64,000 nucleotides of DNA, from NCBI RefSeq assembly GCF_003626575.1, contig NZ_RBDY01000008.1, positions 1 to 64,000 of the forward strand, given 5' to 3'. A program made the translations under genes and the position numbers. This stretch comes from Streptomyces radicis (GTDB taxonomy: Bacteria; Actinomycetota; Actinomycetes; Streptomycetales; Streptomycetaceae). Below the pieces are notes generated by a model, which had not been told where the DNA came from, did not search any database, and was given only the letters and a program-made list of their open reading frames with translations. This document shows positions 8,864 through 18,333 of the stretch, piece by piece (the stretch's first letter is position 1; each line of letters begins with the position of its first letter).

Positions 8864-9301
8864 ATGCCAGATATTTCCGCCGATTACGCCGGGATCGTGG
8901 ATGCCGCGGGCAAGCTCAGCACGACGTGCAACATCATCGTGCCCGAGATCTACAGCCTCATGGGCACGGTCGGCACGCTCCTCGACGAGGGCCTCTACCT
9001 GGAGCAGGCGAGCCCCGCGCTGAAGACCGCCTACGAGGAGTTCAGCAAGTCCATGCAGGCGGCGGCCGCCGGCCTCCAGAACTGGGCCAACCTCCTCACC
9101 GCCATCAAGGATGCCTTCGAGAACAACGACGCGGAGCTGTTCGCCATCACCCTCTCCGCCATCGACGGCGAGGGTGGCTTCGAGGTGACCGCGAACGAGG
9201 TGACGACCACGCCCGGCGAGGTGCCCAAGTGGGACAGCCAGCACGAGCTGAACGGCACGCCCGTCGACTGGAACGAGGATCGCACCCGGCTCGAACCCTG
9301 A
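8864..9301 (+). CDS. WXG100-like T7SS substrate candidate
   Basis: This is a 145-residue protein. Residues 1-100 form a helical hairpin typical of WXG100 proteins, with NWANLLTAI in place of the W-x-G turn. A 40-residue polar tail follows. It is co-directional with and 7 nt from the preceding small helical gene, suggesting translational coupling and possible heterodimer formation. The start ATG 8864 has a weak GAGGT upstream that overlaps the previous stop. A 17-bp perfect hairpin follows, closing this transcription unit. Family assignment rests on length, helix pattern and context rather than a strict motif. Confidence 0.65.
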   Translation: MPDISADYAGIVDAAGKLSTTCNIIVPEIYSLMGTVGTLLDEGLYLEQASPALKTAYEEFSKSMQAAAAGLQNWANLLTAIKDAFENNDAELFAITLSAIDGEGGFEVTANEVTTTPGEVPKWDSQHELNGTPVDWNEDRTRLEP

Positions 9302-9333
9302 CCCCGCGGGACGCCGGAGGGCTGCGGGACGCC

Positions 9334-9371
9334 GGAGGGCCCGGGACCGGCTCTCCGGTCCCGGGCCCTCC
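9334..9371. terminator. Bidirectional terminator between WXG cluster and eccC operon
   Basis: Perfect 17-bp inverted repeat (arms 9334-9350 and 9355-9371) with a CTCT loop, followed on the plus strand by GTTTCC. It lies between two convergent units and can serve both. Confidence 0.85.
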
Positions 9372-9394
9372 GTTTCCGCGCCCCACGCGGGGAG

Positions 9395-12300
9395 TCACGT
9401 GAGCACGGTCAGCGGCACCTGGACCGCCAGCAGACGACCCGAGGTGTCCGCGGTCCAGGCCCGTCCCGGAGTGGTGGCCGGGCGCACGTGCTCCGGCATC
9501 AGCCTGGCGCCGATGAGCTCGCCCTCGTTGAGGTTCTTCGGGCCCAGCAGCAGCCCGCGCCGCCCGCGGCGCGCGACGCCGATCCAGCCCATCGTGGTCA
9601 TGCCGTCCGCGGGCCCGGCCAGCAGCAGCCCGAGGCCCCGGTCGCGCCCGGCCGAGCCGACCTTGCGCAGCTGCGGGTCCAGCTTGCTGTTGACCAGCAG
9701 CTCGGCGTCGTCCACGACCACCACGGCGGGCTTGTCGCCCACGGCCGCCAGCGCCTCCTCCAGCATCGCCGCGCTCGGCTCGGGATCGTCGATCACGTGG
9801 GCCAGGCCGTGCGCGGACAGCCGCCGCAGCGGCGAATCCCTCGGGGTGACCACCACGAGCGCGGTGCCGCCCATCACCAGCGAGACGCACATCGCCGCGA
9901 GCGCCGTCGACCGTCCGCTGTGCGGCGGCCCGGCGACGAGGAACGAGCCTGAGCCGTCGGCGAAGTCGTAGCCGAGCACTTCGCCGTCGTCGCCGCCGAC
10001 GCCGAGCAGCGCCCACAGCGGCCTGCGCTGCTCGTCGGCGATCCGGTCGGCGGCCTCCTGGAAGCCGACGACCTCGGGCAGTGGGGCCACGGTGAACGGC
10101 CGCGCCTCGTCGGCCACCCCGCCGTCCCTGGCCGTCGTCTGCCGCCCGATGGCGCGCAGCGCGTCCGCCTGGTCCCCGCCCTTGGCCAGCGCGGACAGCG
10201 GCAGCGTGAGGATCTGCCCCTCCACGCCGCCGGGGGTGGACCAGCCGCGCCCTGGCGGCACGTTCTCCGGTACGTTCCTGCGGTTGACGCCGACGATGGC
10301 GAAGTCCATCCGGTCCGTCTGGCGCAGCAGGATCCGCCGGTCGTTGTGCTGCCCGGCCCGGCCGCTGAGCAGCATCCGCTCGGATGTGGCGATCACATGC
10401 ATGCCCGCCGTGACGCCCTCCCGCAGCAGCCGCAGCAGGTCGTCGGTGCTCCGCCCGCCGTCCTGCTTCTCCAGCATGGACACCAGGGCGTCCCAGCCGT
10501 CGATCAGGATCAGCAGGTGCGCGGGGCGTTCCGGCCTGGGCAGCTTGGCCCGCAGCTCGGTCAGGGAGTTGACGTCGTGCCGGGCGAGCAGCGCCTGGCG
10601 GTCGGTCAGCTCCTCCAGCAGCCGCCGCACCAGCCGGGCCAGGCGCTCCCCGTCGTGCCGGTGCACCACCGCGCCGCAGTGCGGCAGCGCCTCCAGGGCC
10701 GAAAGGCCGCCGCCGGCCGCGTCGATGCCGTAGATGTGCAGCTGGTCGGTCGTCACATGCAGGGCGGCCGAGCCCGCGATGGTGCGCAGCGTCTGGGTGC
10801 GGCCCGAGCGCGGCGCGCCGATCACATAGAGGTGGCCGAACGACTCGAAGACGACATGCCCGAGCCGCTGGTCCTGGTGGGCGGGCAGGTCGAAGAAGAC
10901 ATACGGCACCGGCTCGAGCCTCAGGGCGCCGGGGCGCGGGTCGCCGTCCGGGGCCGTCAGCGATATCGCCTCGGGCAGCGGCGGCAGCCAGGGGCGCGGC
11001 TGCGGTGCGAAGTCCTCCAGGGCGGAGACCGCCGCCCGCACGGCGTTGACCAGCGCGGTCAGGTCCGTGGGCGGATCGGTCGCCGCCTCGTCCCCTTCCC
11101 CGCCGTCCTTCTCCCCCTCGGCCGCCTCCTCGGCCTCCTCGGCCTCCGGCTGGGCGCCCTCGTGGATGACCCGGGGCGGCGGCAGCGGGTGGCCCAGCCG
11201 TTCCAGGCTCAGCTCGGCGCCGCGCACCGTGCGGGGCACCAGCTGGGCGGCGGGCGCCGCACCGTCGTCGGCGGGGCGCTCGGCGCCGACCCAGGCGGTC
11301 TGGAACGGCATGGGCGGCCCGTCGCCCCGCCTGACCAGGGCCCGGCCCGGGGTCGAGGGCGAGATCGCCGCCGCGGTGGGCGCGTTGATGATGTCCGTGC
11401 TCTCCGTGCGGTCGGTGACCCGGAGCGCGATGCGGAGGTTGGTGTTGGCGCGGATCTCGTTGGAGACCGCGCCCGCCGGACGCTGCGTGGCGAGCAGCAG
11501 GTGCAGGCCCAGCGAACGGCCGCGCTGTGCCAGGCTGATCAACCCGGGCACGAACTCCACCAGCTCGCGGACCAGCGTGGCGAACTCGTCGATGACCAGC
11601 AGCAGCCGGGGCAGCGGCGGCAGCTCGGGCTCCCGCGCGCGCTTGGCCCGGTACTCGCGGTGGTCCTTGACCCCCACGTCGGCCAGCAGCTGCTCGCGGC
11701 GGCGCAGCTCGGCGTCGAGCGACGCCAGCGCGCGCTGCACCAGATGGCCGTCCAGGTCGGTGATCATCCCCAGCGTGTGGGGGAGTTCGGCGCACTCGCG
11801 GAACGCGCTGCCGCCCTTGTAGTCGATGAGCACGAACGTCAGCTCGTCCGGCCTGTTCAACGCCGCGAGCGAGGCGATGATGGTCTGGAGCAGCTCGGAC
11901 TTGCCCGATCCCGTGGTGCCGCCGATCAGGCCGTGCGGCCCGTCGGCCACCAGGTCGAGCGCGGCGGTGCCCTCGTAGCCCGCGCCCACCGGGAACGCGG
12001 TGCTCGCGGGCAGCCGCTCCCAGCGGCGCGCCAGGGCCGCGGGGTCGGGGGGCTCCTGGCCCAGCAGCGGCAGCAGCCGCACCTCGGCGGGCATCCCGGC
12101 GTCGGACTCCACGGTGACGTCGCGCAGCGGGGCCAGGGCGCGGGCGGCCTGCTCGCACCACGCGGGATCCACCTGGTCGGCGCGGATGCCGGAGACCGTG
12201 GGGGCGCCCGAGACGCGCATCGTCAGCCGGTTCCCCGTGGCGGTGACGACGGCGTTGCACTCCTCGGGCAGCAGGTGCTCGCGCTCGTCGAGGCAGAGGC

Positions 12301-14092
12301 TGTAGATCCGCATCGGCGGGCCCTGGGCCAGGATGCTGACCACGCCGGGCACGTCGCGCAGCCGGTAGGCGCCGTCCAGGATCACCAGGATGTCCGGCTC
12401 GCCGGGGGCGACGGCGTTCCCCGTGTTGTGCCCGGCGCCGGCGGCCCGCGCCTGGACGTCCGCGTACAGCTCGCTGACCCGCCTCGCGGTGGAGTCGGGG
12501 TCGGTGCCGATGGACACCAGCGGGGCGCCCGCGGCGCCGGGGCGGGCGGGGCGCAGATGGGTCAGCCAGCGGGCCCACGCCCACTCGGCGACGTGCTCCT
12601 CGTCGGTGAGGATGACGACGCGCAGGTCGCGGGGGCTGTGCAGGACGGCGGCCTGGGCGACGGCCCAACGGGCCACGGCGCGCGCGGTCCTGTCGGTGCC
12701 GGTGAGTCCGATCACGCCGAACATGGGCAGCTCGACGCCGATGGGCACGTCGGCGAGCCGCCAGTGGACGGTGCGGTGGTTGCTCTCCCGCGCCCCGTCG
12801 GTGATGCGCTTGAGCGAGGCGCGGGTCACCGTGCCCAGGCGCAGGGACAGGTAGTCGCCGTGGTGGCGGCGGCGTTCCCACAGCTGGTGGCCGGGGCCCG
12901 TGGCGGTGAGCAGCACGGCCGCGGGATCGGGGGACGCGGTGTTGCGCTGGTGGCGCTCGTCCACGGTGGCGCGGCGCATCTCCCGCTCCAGGGCGGCGCG
13001 GCGCAGCCGGAAGCGGCGCACCTTCTCCGCGTGCTGCTTGCGGTTGCTGCGGCGGCCCATCAGCCAGTTGGCCACGGCCATCAGCGGGGTGAAGGCGATG
13101 AGGATGATGAAGAAGAAGGACCGGAAGAGCGTCATCATGGCCAGGCCCATGATCATCGGCGAGATCATCAGGAGGAACGGGAAAGGGCGGGGGCCCGGGG
13201 GTCCCGGGGGCCCCGGCAGGTTGAGGTCCTCGGCGTCCAGGTGCGGCAGGATGCGCGGCGGGCGGCTGTACTCCAGGGTGTGCCCGTCGCCCGACGGCTT
13301 GACGGCGGCGTCCGCCTCGAAACGGGGCCCGAGCCGCAGCAGATGGTCGCCAAGGGCCAGGTCGGCGAACTCCGGCCAGTGCCACGAGCCGTCGTCGGGC
13401 GGCGGCCGGTGGCCCGGCGGCGGCAGCGGCGGGCGCAGCGGCAGCCCGTCCTCGCCCGCGGGCGGTGGCTCCGCGCTGTGCCCGCCGGGGCCGCCGTCCC
13501 TGGGGCCCGCGGGCTCCTCGTCGGTGAGCGGCGTGCCGGTCTCGGGGTCCACCGGCGGGGGAGGGGTGAGGCTGCGCAGGCCGCACCACCGCCGGTCGGC
13601 GTCCTCGGGCAGCCGGAAGCTGGCCGAGCCGTCCGTGTGCACCGTGATCCAGGTGCCGGATTCGGGCGTCCAGGTCTCCTCGGCCGCCTCCACGGGCGCG
13701 CCGGGGTCGTCGGGGTCGGGCACCGCCAGGCGTATCGCGCAGCGGCGGTCGGTGCCGACCTCGTAGCTGCCGGGACCCAGCAGCCACACCTGTCCGGCGT
13801 TCGGCCCTGAGACGTGCCGCAGTTCGAGCAGCACCGGGTCGGAGTCCGGGGGGCGCCAGGCGTGGGCGGCGTCATCGGTGAGCGGGGCGGGGGCGCCGAG
13901 GCCGAGCAGCGCGCCGTCGCGGACGCCGCAGGCGCCGAGCGGCGTCCCTGAGTCGAGCGGCCGTTCGCCGAGATAGAGGCGAGGGGTGGCCAGCGCGGCG
14001 GCGAGCTCGCCGACCGTGGCGTCGCCCGGCAGGTCGAGCAGGTGGTCCGTGTGCCGCCCCTGGGGGTCGGCGGTGGTCACGGTGAGCTTCAC
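9395..14092 (-). CDS. eccC: EccC/EssC-type FtsK/SpoIIIE ATPase of a type VII secretion system
   Basis: This is the motor ATPase of WXG100 secretion, 1565 residues from GTG 14092. Residues 1-68 look like a ubiquitin/YukD-type beta-grasp domain and about 80-165 like an FHA domain (LGPGSYEVGTDRRC). A hydrophobic double segment lies near 307-345. Three FtsK-type ATPase domains follow. D1 has an intact Walker A GGTTGSGKS (about 722-731) and Walker B LLLVIDEF. D2 (GAPRSGRT, about 1090) and D3 (GPPHSGRS, about 1390) have Arg in place of the Walker lysine. The FHA-bearing layout is closer to EssC of Firmicutes than to mycobacterial EccC. Upstream is a coupled one-pass membrane protein and ECF sigma factor. 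A weak Shine-Dalgarno leaves the exact start uncertain, but no other plausible start codon fits the beta-grasp domain. Confidence 0.92.
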   Translation of the reverse strand: MKLTVTTADPQGRHTDHLLDLPGDATVGELAAALATPRLYLGERPLDSGTPLGACGVRDGALLGLGAPAPLTDDAAHAWRPPDSDPVLLELRHVSGPNAGQVWLLGPGSYEVGTDRRCAIRLAVPDPDDPGAPVEAAEETWTPESGTWITVHTDGSASFRLPEDADRRWCGLRSLTPPPPVDPETGTPLTDEEPAGPRDGGPGGHSAEPPPAGEDGLPLRPPLPPPGHRPPPDDGSWHWPEFADLALGDHLLRLGPRFEADAAVKPSGDGHTLEYSRPPRILPHLDAEDLNLPGPPGPPGPRPFPFLLMISPMIMGLAMMTLFRSFFFIILIAFTPLMAVANWLMGRRSNRKQHAEKVRRFRLRRAALEREMRRATVDERHQRNTASPDPAAVLLTATGPGHQLWERRRHHGDYLSLRLGTVTRASLKRITDGARESNHRTVHWRLADVPIGVELPMFGVIGLTGTDRTARAVARWAVAQAAVLHSPRDLRVVILTDEEHVAEWAWARWLTHLRPARPGAAGAPLVSIGTDPDSTARRVSELYADVQARAAGAGHNTGNAVAPGEPDILVILDGAYRLRDVPGVVSILAQGPPMRIYSLCLDEREHLLPEECNAVVTATGNRLTMRVSGAPTVSGIRADQVDPAWCEQAARALAPLRDVTVESDAGMPAEVRLLPLLGQEPPDPAALARRWERLPASTAFPVGAGYEGTAALDLVADGPHGLIGGTTGSGKSELLQTIIASLAALNRPDELTFVLIDYKGGSAFRECAELPHTLGMITDLDGHLVQRALASLDAELRRREQLLADVGVKDHREYRAKRAREPELPPLPRLLLVIDEFATLVRELVEFVPGLISLAQRGRSLGLHLLLATQRPAGAVSNEIRANTNLRIALRVTDRTESTDIINAPTAAAISPSTPGRALVRRGDGPPMPFQTAWVGAERPADDGAAPAAQLVPRTVRGAELSLERLGHPLPPPRVIHEGAQPEAEEAEEAAEGEKDGGEGDEAATDPPTDLTALVNAVRAAVSALEDFAPQPRPWLPPLPEAISLTAPDGDPRPGALRLEPVPYVFFDLPAHQDQRLGHVVFESFGHLYVIGAPRSGRTQTLRTIAGSAALHVTTDQLHIYGIDAAGGGLSALEALPHCGAVVHRHDGERLARLVRRLLEELTDRQALLARHDVNSLTELRAKLPRPERPAHLLILIDGWDALVSMLEKQDGGRSTDDLLRLLREGVTAGMHVIATSERMLLSGRAGQHNDRRILLRQTDRMDFAIVGVNRRNVPENVPPGRGWSTPGGVEGQILTLPLSALAKGGDQADALRAIGRQTTARDGGVADEARPFTVAPLPEVVGFQEAADRIADEQRRPLWALLGVGGDDGEVLGYDFADGSGSFLVAGPPHSGRSTALAAMCVSLVMGGTALVVVTPRDSPLRRLSAHGLAHVIDDPEPSAAMLEEALAAVGDKPAVVVVDDAELLVNSKLDPQLRKVGSAGRDRGLGLLLAGPADGMTTMGWIGVARRGRRGLLLGPKNLNEGELIGARLMPEHVRPATTPGRAWTADTSGRLLAVQVPLTVLT

Positions 14093-14178
14093 GGGCAGTC
14101 CAACGGTGAGTCCAACGGGGGGTCCGACGGGCAGTCGGAGGCGAGGCGTCGGGAGACCAGGGGTCGGGAGAGCAGGGG

Positions 14179-15408
14179 TCAGGAACGCACCGGGTGGGCG
14201 GAGGGGGCGGGGGCCGGCCGGGTCTCCTCCTCCGCGGCGGCGGGCGCCTCGGCCTCCTCCTCGAACTCGTCCTCCCGCTCGGGGGCCGGGGGCCGGGGAG
14301 CGGCGGCCGCGGGGGCGGTCGGCAGCTCCTCGGTCTCCTCGTCGGCCCCCTCCTCCTCGTCCAGCTCGGCGAACGCGCGGACCGAGCTGATCGCGTCGTC
14401 CCCGCCGGGCCCTGGCGGCAGCACGGGCGGGATCGAGGGGAGCACCCTGGCGAGGGCGCGGCTGAGGGCGTTGCCCTCGGTGATCAACGGCGTGCCCACC
14501 ACGGAGACCTGCCCCGACCTGCCGGTCAGCAGGGTCCGCGCATAGCCGCGGCCCTCGCCGAGCAGCAGCAGCCTCAGCTCGGGGAACTCCTCGGGCGGCG
14601 CGGTCAGTTCGGGCGGCAGCGGGGAGGGCAGCTCGGCGCACACCAGCACGGGGGCGAGCCCGGCCCTCGGCCTGAGCTGGTCGGCCGCCCGGTGCGCGGC
14701 GCGGATCGGGAGCCCGTCGAACGCCCGGTGCACGCCCTCCGCCACGACCACCATGCCCTCGGGCAGCCGGGCGTCCAGCTGGGCCGCCACGGACTGGTGC
14801 AGCGCCACGCCGGAACGCCGTTCGCCCTCCACGCAGACCATCGGCGGGCCCGCCGCCAGGTCGAGGAACGCGCACTGCCCCTCGACCTCGCCGACCGCCA
14901 CCAGCACCGGGAGCGCCAGGTCGGGCACCGGCACCACGGGCGGCAGGTCGGCGCGGTCCGCGCTCCAGTGGTCGGGGCCTTCGCCCTCGGCGATCCACCA
15001 GGGCTCGCGCTCGGGGGCCTCCAGGTCGGGCCCGGTGACCAGCACGGTCACCGTCCGCTCGGCGACCAGCACGGCGTAGGGCCTCGGCCCGCCGGGCCCC
15101 GCGGCCTCCCGGGCGGCGGCCACGGCCCGTTCGGCGTCGCGCCAGGTCGCGGGCGCCCGCAGGCCGTGCACCAGGACGCGCAGCGAACGCCGGTGGCGCG
15201 TCCACGCCTTCACCGGAGCGGCGAAGGCGTGCGCGGTGATCGCGCACTCGCGGCGCAGGCGCGCCCATGCGGCACTCCAGCCGCCGAGCCGCATGGCCAC
15301 GGCCCTGATCAGCAGGAAGACCACGAGCAGCACGGCGAGGAAGCCGAGCACGCGGAAGATGGTGTCCCGATGGCGGTCGAGGAACTCGAAGGGGTCGGTG
15401 GTCCTCAT
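14179..15408 (-). CDS. Single-pass membrane protein of the T7SS operon
   Basis: This is a 409-residue protein with one hydrophobic segment at residues 18-38 (FRVLGFLAVLLVVFLLIRAV) and a large, probably cytoplasmic, remainder. It ends in an Ala/Pro/Glu-rich tail. Its ATG overlaps the stop of the sigma factor gene (ATGA), and it is followed after 86 bp by eccC, so the three probably form one operon. I recognise no known Ecc component; it is not clearly EccB, EccD or EccE. It could anchor or gate the ATPase, or regulate the sigma factor, but it lacks the zinc-binding signature of a ZAS anti-sigma factor. Function unknown. Confidence 0.8.
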   Translation of the reverse strand: MRTTDPFEFLDRHRDTIFRVLGFLAVLLVVFLLIRAVAMRLGGWSAAWARLRRECAITAHAFAAPVKAWTRHRRSLRVLVHGLRAPATWRDAERAVAAAREAAGPGGPRPYAVLVAERTVTVLVTGPDLEAPEREPWWIAEGEGPDHWSADRADLPPVVPVPDLALPVLVAVGEVEGQCAFLDLAAGPPMVCVEGERRSGVALHQSVAAQLDARLPEGMVVVAEGVHRAFDGLPIRAAHRAADQLRPRAGLAPVLVCAELPSPLPPELTAPPEEFPELRLLLLGEGRGYARTLLTGRSGQVSVVGTPLITEGNALSRALARVLPSIPPVLPPGPGGDDAISSVRAFAELDEEEGADEETEELPTAPAAAAPRPPAPEREDEFEEEAEAPAAAEEETRPAPAPSAHPVRS

Positions 15409-16055
15409 GCTCCGGCGAACTCCCGTCGCAGCGCGGTCAGGGCGTAGTGCAACCGCGACTTGACGGTGCCCTGGGGTATGCCCATGATACGCGCGGTGTC
15501 GGCCCTCGACCGATCGCGCAGGTGCACATGGACGAGGACGTCGCGGTGCCAGGGACCGAGGCGGGCCAACGACCTGGTGACGGCCACGCGGTTGACGGCG
15601 GCCTCGGCCACGTCGGCGTCATCGGCGGCCCGTTGGAGCAGGTCGGGGGGCGTGATCCCCACGGGGACGCTGCGGTCGCGGCGGTGGGCGTCGACGGCGA
15701 GGTTGCGGGCCACGATGTGCAGCCAGGCGGCGAGATGGTCGTCGTCATGCCGGAACCCGCTGCCCTCCCCGGCGAATTCGTCGGCGGCGAGCCAGGCGCG
15801 CAGCATCGTCTCCTGCACGATGTCCTCGGCGCGGTGCGAGTCACCCGCCGTCAGCCGGTTCACATAGCGCAGCAACCGGTCCCGGTGCCGCTCGGCCGCC
15901 GGAAGCTGCGGCCCGGCGGAGGGCGCGGCCCGGGCGACCGGTGCCGGCGGGGCGGCCGCCGCCCGCTGCGGGGGCGGCGGCGGTGGTGCGGCGAGAGGGG
16001 GGCCGGGCGTGCCGACCCGCCGGGCAACGTGGTGAGGCGAGTGAGCCAGAGTCAT
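15405..16055 (-). CDS. ECF-type RNA polymerase sigma factor
   Basis: This is a 216-residue sigma-70 family protein of the extracytoplasmic-function class. The first 60 residues are a Pro/Ala-rich extension. Region 2 follows, with the characteristic stretch SHRAEDIVQETMLRAWLAAD at about 73-92. Region 4 is near the C-terminus (WHRDVLVHVHLRDRSRADTA and GIPQGTVKSRLHYALTAL). It is translationally coupled to the T7SS membrane protein gene, so it probably drives its own operon or the divergent substrate genes. No separate anti-sigma gene is adjacent. The start is assigned at ATG 16055; the low-complexity N-terminus means a downstream start is possible. Confidence 0.88.
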   Translation of the reverse strand: MTLAHSPHHVARRVGTPGPPLAAPPPPPPQRAAAAPPAPVARAAPSAGPQLPAAERHRDRLLRYVNRLTAGDSHRAEDIVQETMLRAWLAADEFAGEGSGFRHDDDHLAAWLHIVARNLAVDAHRRDRSVPVGITPPDLLQRAADDADVAEAAVNRVAVTRSLARLGPWHRDVLVHVHLRDRSRADTARIMGIPQGTVKSRLHYALTALRREFAGA

Positions 16056-16268
16056 CGCATGTGCTCCAACGGCGCGTTGCGGGGGGCACTCCTGAGGCTA
16101 TGTGCGCGAAACGGTGTCCGACGTTTCGTTTCGGTTGCGGCCACCACACTATCGGGGCATAGGGGGTATTTGTAGCTCAAGAAAACCTCTGAACCTCAAC
16201 GGCCCAGCCCCCGGGCCGCCTTGACGATCGCGCCGCACCCCGGGGACCCGCCGTCCTGGGGGCCGTCG

Positions 16269-17207
16269 TCAGACCGGGAAGCGCACGCCGACCAGCTCCT
16301 CGGAGACATCCCAGACCCTGCGGGCCTCGTCCATGTCGCGCAGCGGGGCCCACAGCTCGCGCAGGGCGGGGGCGCCGCGGAGGTGGCTGCGCGCGCCGGG
16401 GCCGTAGAACTCGCCGCCCCGCGCGTCGGGCCCGGTCGCGGCGAGCAGCGCGGGCAGGGCCGCGGTCTCGACGGTGCCCGCGAGGACGCCCATGCGGGAG
16501 AGCAGGCCGATCATGCGGCGCCCGCCGGTCTCCTTCTGCCGCCCGAGGCCCGGCTGCGCGGAGAGCAGGTTCGTCGGGGAGATCCCGGGGTGGGACAGGT
16601 TGCTGGTGATGCCCCAACCCGCCGCGGTGCTGCGGGCGTCCAGCTCGCGGGCGAACAGGCCGACGGCGATCTTCGACTGCCGGTAGGCGTTCATGACGTG
16701 GTAGTCGCGATCCCAGTTCAGGTCGTCCCAGTTGATCTTGCCGCTTCGGGCCGCGATGCTCGTCTGGTGCGTGACCCGGGCCCTGCCCTGCCGCAGCAGC
16801 GGCAGCAGCCCCTGGGTGAGGGCGAAGTGGCTGAGGTGGTTGGTGCCCCACTGGAGCTCGAAGCCGTCCTGGGTGACCTGGTGGCTCGGCGGCGTCATCA
16901 CCCCGGCGTTGTTGATGAGGATGTGGATCGGGCGGCCCTCGCCCACGAGCCGGTCCGCGAGGGCGGTCACCGAGGCGAGCGAGGCCAGGTCGAGTGGCCG
17001 GGTGGAGACCCGCGCCCCTGGGACGAGATCGCGGAGGTGACCGGCGGCGTTCTCGCCCTTGGCGGCGTTGCGGACCGGCATGATCACCTCGGCGCCCGCC
17101 GCGAGCAGGCGGCGGGCGATGACGAGCCCGATCCCGTCGCTCGCCCCGGTGACGACGGCGAGCTTGTCCGACAGGTCGGGGATGGTGATGTCGATGGTGC
17201 GGGCCAT
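16269..17207 (-). CDS. Short-chain dehydrogenase/reductase
   Basis: This is a 312-residue NAD(P)-dependent SDR. It has the nucleotide-binding TGASDGIG motif at about residues 19-26, NNAGVM, and a catalytic Y-x3-K (AYRQSKIA). The length and insertions are those of WW-domain-oxidoreductase/protochlorophyllide-reductase-like SDRs rather than the 250-residue classical form. Start ATG 17207 is preceded by AAGGAG at the right distance. It is divergent from an MmyB-like HTH regulator gene, and a 17-bp inverted repeat lies between them, so that regulator is its likely repressor. The substrate is unknown. Confidence 0.88.
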   Translation of the reverse strand: MARTIDITIPDLSDKLAVVTGASDGIGLVIARRLLAAGAEVIMPVRNAAKGENAAGHLRDLVPGARVSTRPLDLASLASVTALADRLVGEGRPIHILINNAGVMTPPSHQVTQDGFELQWGTNHLSHFALTQGLLPLLRQGRARVTHQTSIAARSGKINWDDLNWDRDYHVMNAYRQSKIAVGLFARELDARSTAAGWGITSNLSHPGISPTNLLSAQPGLGRQKETGGRRMIGLLSRMGVLAGTVETAALPALLAATGPDARGGEFYGPGARSHLRGAPALRELWAPLRDMDEARRVWDVSEELVGVRFPV

Positions 17208-17295
17208 GGGCGGTCTCCTTCGTTCCGCGGCGGATCCGCCGCGCCTGTGGGCCCATCGTCGGACCTCGCCGTCCGCGGATTCAGGGCCGCGCTGT

Positions 17296-17367
17296 CCACG
17301 GATCGCCGATCCACCCTTCGGCGGCGCGGCCCCCGGCCCCTCGTTGGGGGGGATCGGCGATCCGTGG
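17296..17367. promoter_or_regulatory. Inverted-repeat operator between SDR and HTH regulator
   Basis: A 17-nt sequence at 17296-17312 (CCACGGATCGCCGATCC) recurs as its exact reverse complement at 17351-17367. Each copy contains a 13-nt palindrome GGATCG-N-CGATCC. The two centres are 55 bp apart, in the gap between divergent start codons, which fits a dimeric regulator binding two sites, possibly with looping. The likely binder is the product of the adjacent gene at 17426. Confidence 0.7.
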
Positions 17368-17425
17368 CTACCTGGCGTCCTGGCGAGGTACAAACGAGGC
17401 AGCACCGCGAGACCAGGGAGGCCCC

Positions 17426-18265
17426 ATGATCGATCGCGCCGGGCTGGCGGAGTTCCTCCGGAGTCGTCGGGCGGCACTGCAACCCGAGGACGTCGGCCTG
17501 CCGCGCGGTCCCCGTCGCAGGACCGACGGGCTGCGACGCGAGGAGGTCGCGTCGCTGTGCCACATGTCGACCGACTACTACTCCCGGCTCGAGCGGGAGC
17601 GCGGGCCGCAGCCGTCGAGCCAGATGCTCAGCTCGATCGCGCAGGGGCTGCACCTGTCCCTCGACGAGCGGGACCATCTGTTCCGGCTCGCGGGACACAA
17701 CCCGCCCGCCCGCGGCGGGGTGAGCGAGCACATCAGCCCCGGCCTGCTGCGCATCTTCGACCGCCTCAACGACACCCCCGCGGAGATCGTCACCGAGCTC
17801 GGCGAGACCCTGCGGCAGACCCCCATGGGCGTCGCGCTCACCGGCGACACGACGCGGTACACCGGACCCGAACGCAGCTCGGGATACCGGTGGTTCACCC
17901 TTCCGGCCGCCCGGGAGCGCCACGCGCCCGAGGAGCACGCGTTCCTCACCCGCATGTACGCCTCGGGGCTGCGCCAGCTGGTCACCCTCCGCGGCCCCGA
18001 CTCCCGGGCCGCGCACCTCGCCGACCTGCTCCTCGCCAGCAGCGAGGAGTTCCGGAGGGCGTGGGACCAGCACGAGATCGGGATCCGCCCCCACGAGGTC
18101 AAGCGCTTCGTCCACCCCGAGGTCGGCCCGTTGGAGCTGACGTGCCAGCGGCTCGTCGACCCGGGGCAGGCCCACTCGCTGATGGTCTACACGGCCATTC
18201 CCGGCACCGAGAGCCACGAGAAGCTCCAGATGCTGGCCGTCATCGGATCGCAGGCGCTTCGCTGA
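17426..18265 (+). CDS. Helix-turn-helix regulator, MmyB-like
   Basis: This is a 279-residue regulator with an XRE-type helix-turn-helix at about residues 10-80 ([30 protein letters not shown]). A C-terminal ligand-binding domain of the MmyB type occupies about 105-270. In actinobacteria this family commonly sits divergently next to an SDR gene and controls it, possibly in response to a lipid-like ligand. Start ATG 17426 is supported by GGGAGG upstream. The gene layout and the 17-bp inverted repeat in the promoter gap support the same arrangement here. The ligand is unknown. Confidence 0.9.
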   Translation: MIDRAGLAEFLRSRRAALQPEDVGLPRGPRRRTDGLRREEVASLCHMSTDYYSRLERERGPQPSSQMLSSIAQGLHLSLDERDHLFRLAGHNPPARGGVSEHISPGLLRIFDRLNDTPAEIVTELGETLRQTPMGVALTGDTTRYTGPERSSGYRWFTLPAARERHAPEEHAFLTRMYASGLRQLVTLRGPDSRAAHLADLLLASSEEFRRAWDQHEIGIRPHEVKRFVHPEVGPLELTCQRLVDPGQAHSLMVYTAIPGTESHEKLQMLAVIGSQALR

Positions 18266-18333
18266 CGCCGGTTCTCGACGCACTCGGCGCGTCCGCAGCG
18301 TCTCGCCCGCCGCACCACCCCAGGAGCACCACC

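Noticed and set aside
10346-13810. Plus-strand open frame of 1154 codons
   Set aside because: It lies wholly antisense to eccC, whose minus frame carries clear Walker motifs. The plus product is Arg/Gly/Gln-rich without motifs.
14093-15268. Upstream extension of the eccC frame
   Set aside because: The extension overlaps the membrane-protein gene in another frame and is Arg/Ala-rich without features. GTG 14092 gives a beta-grasp N-terminus.
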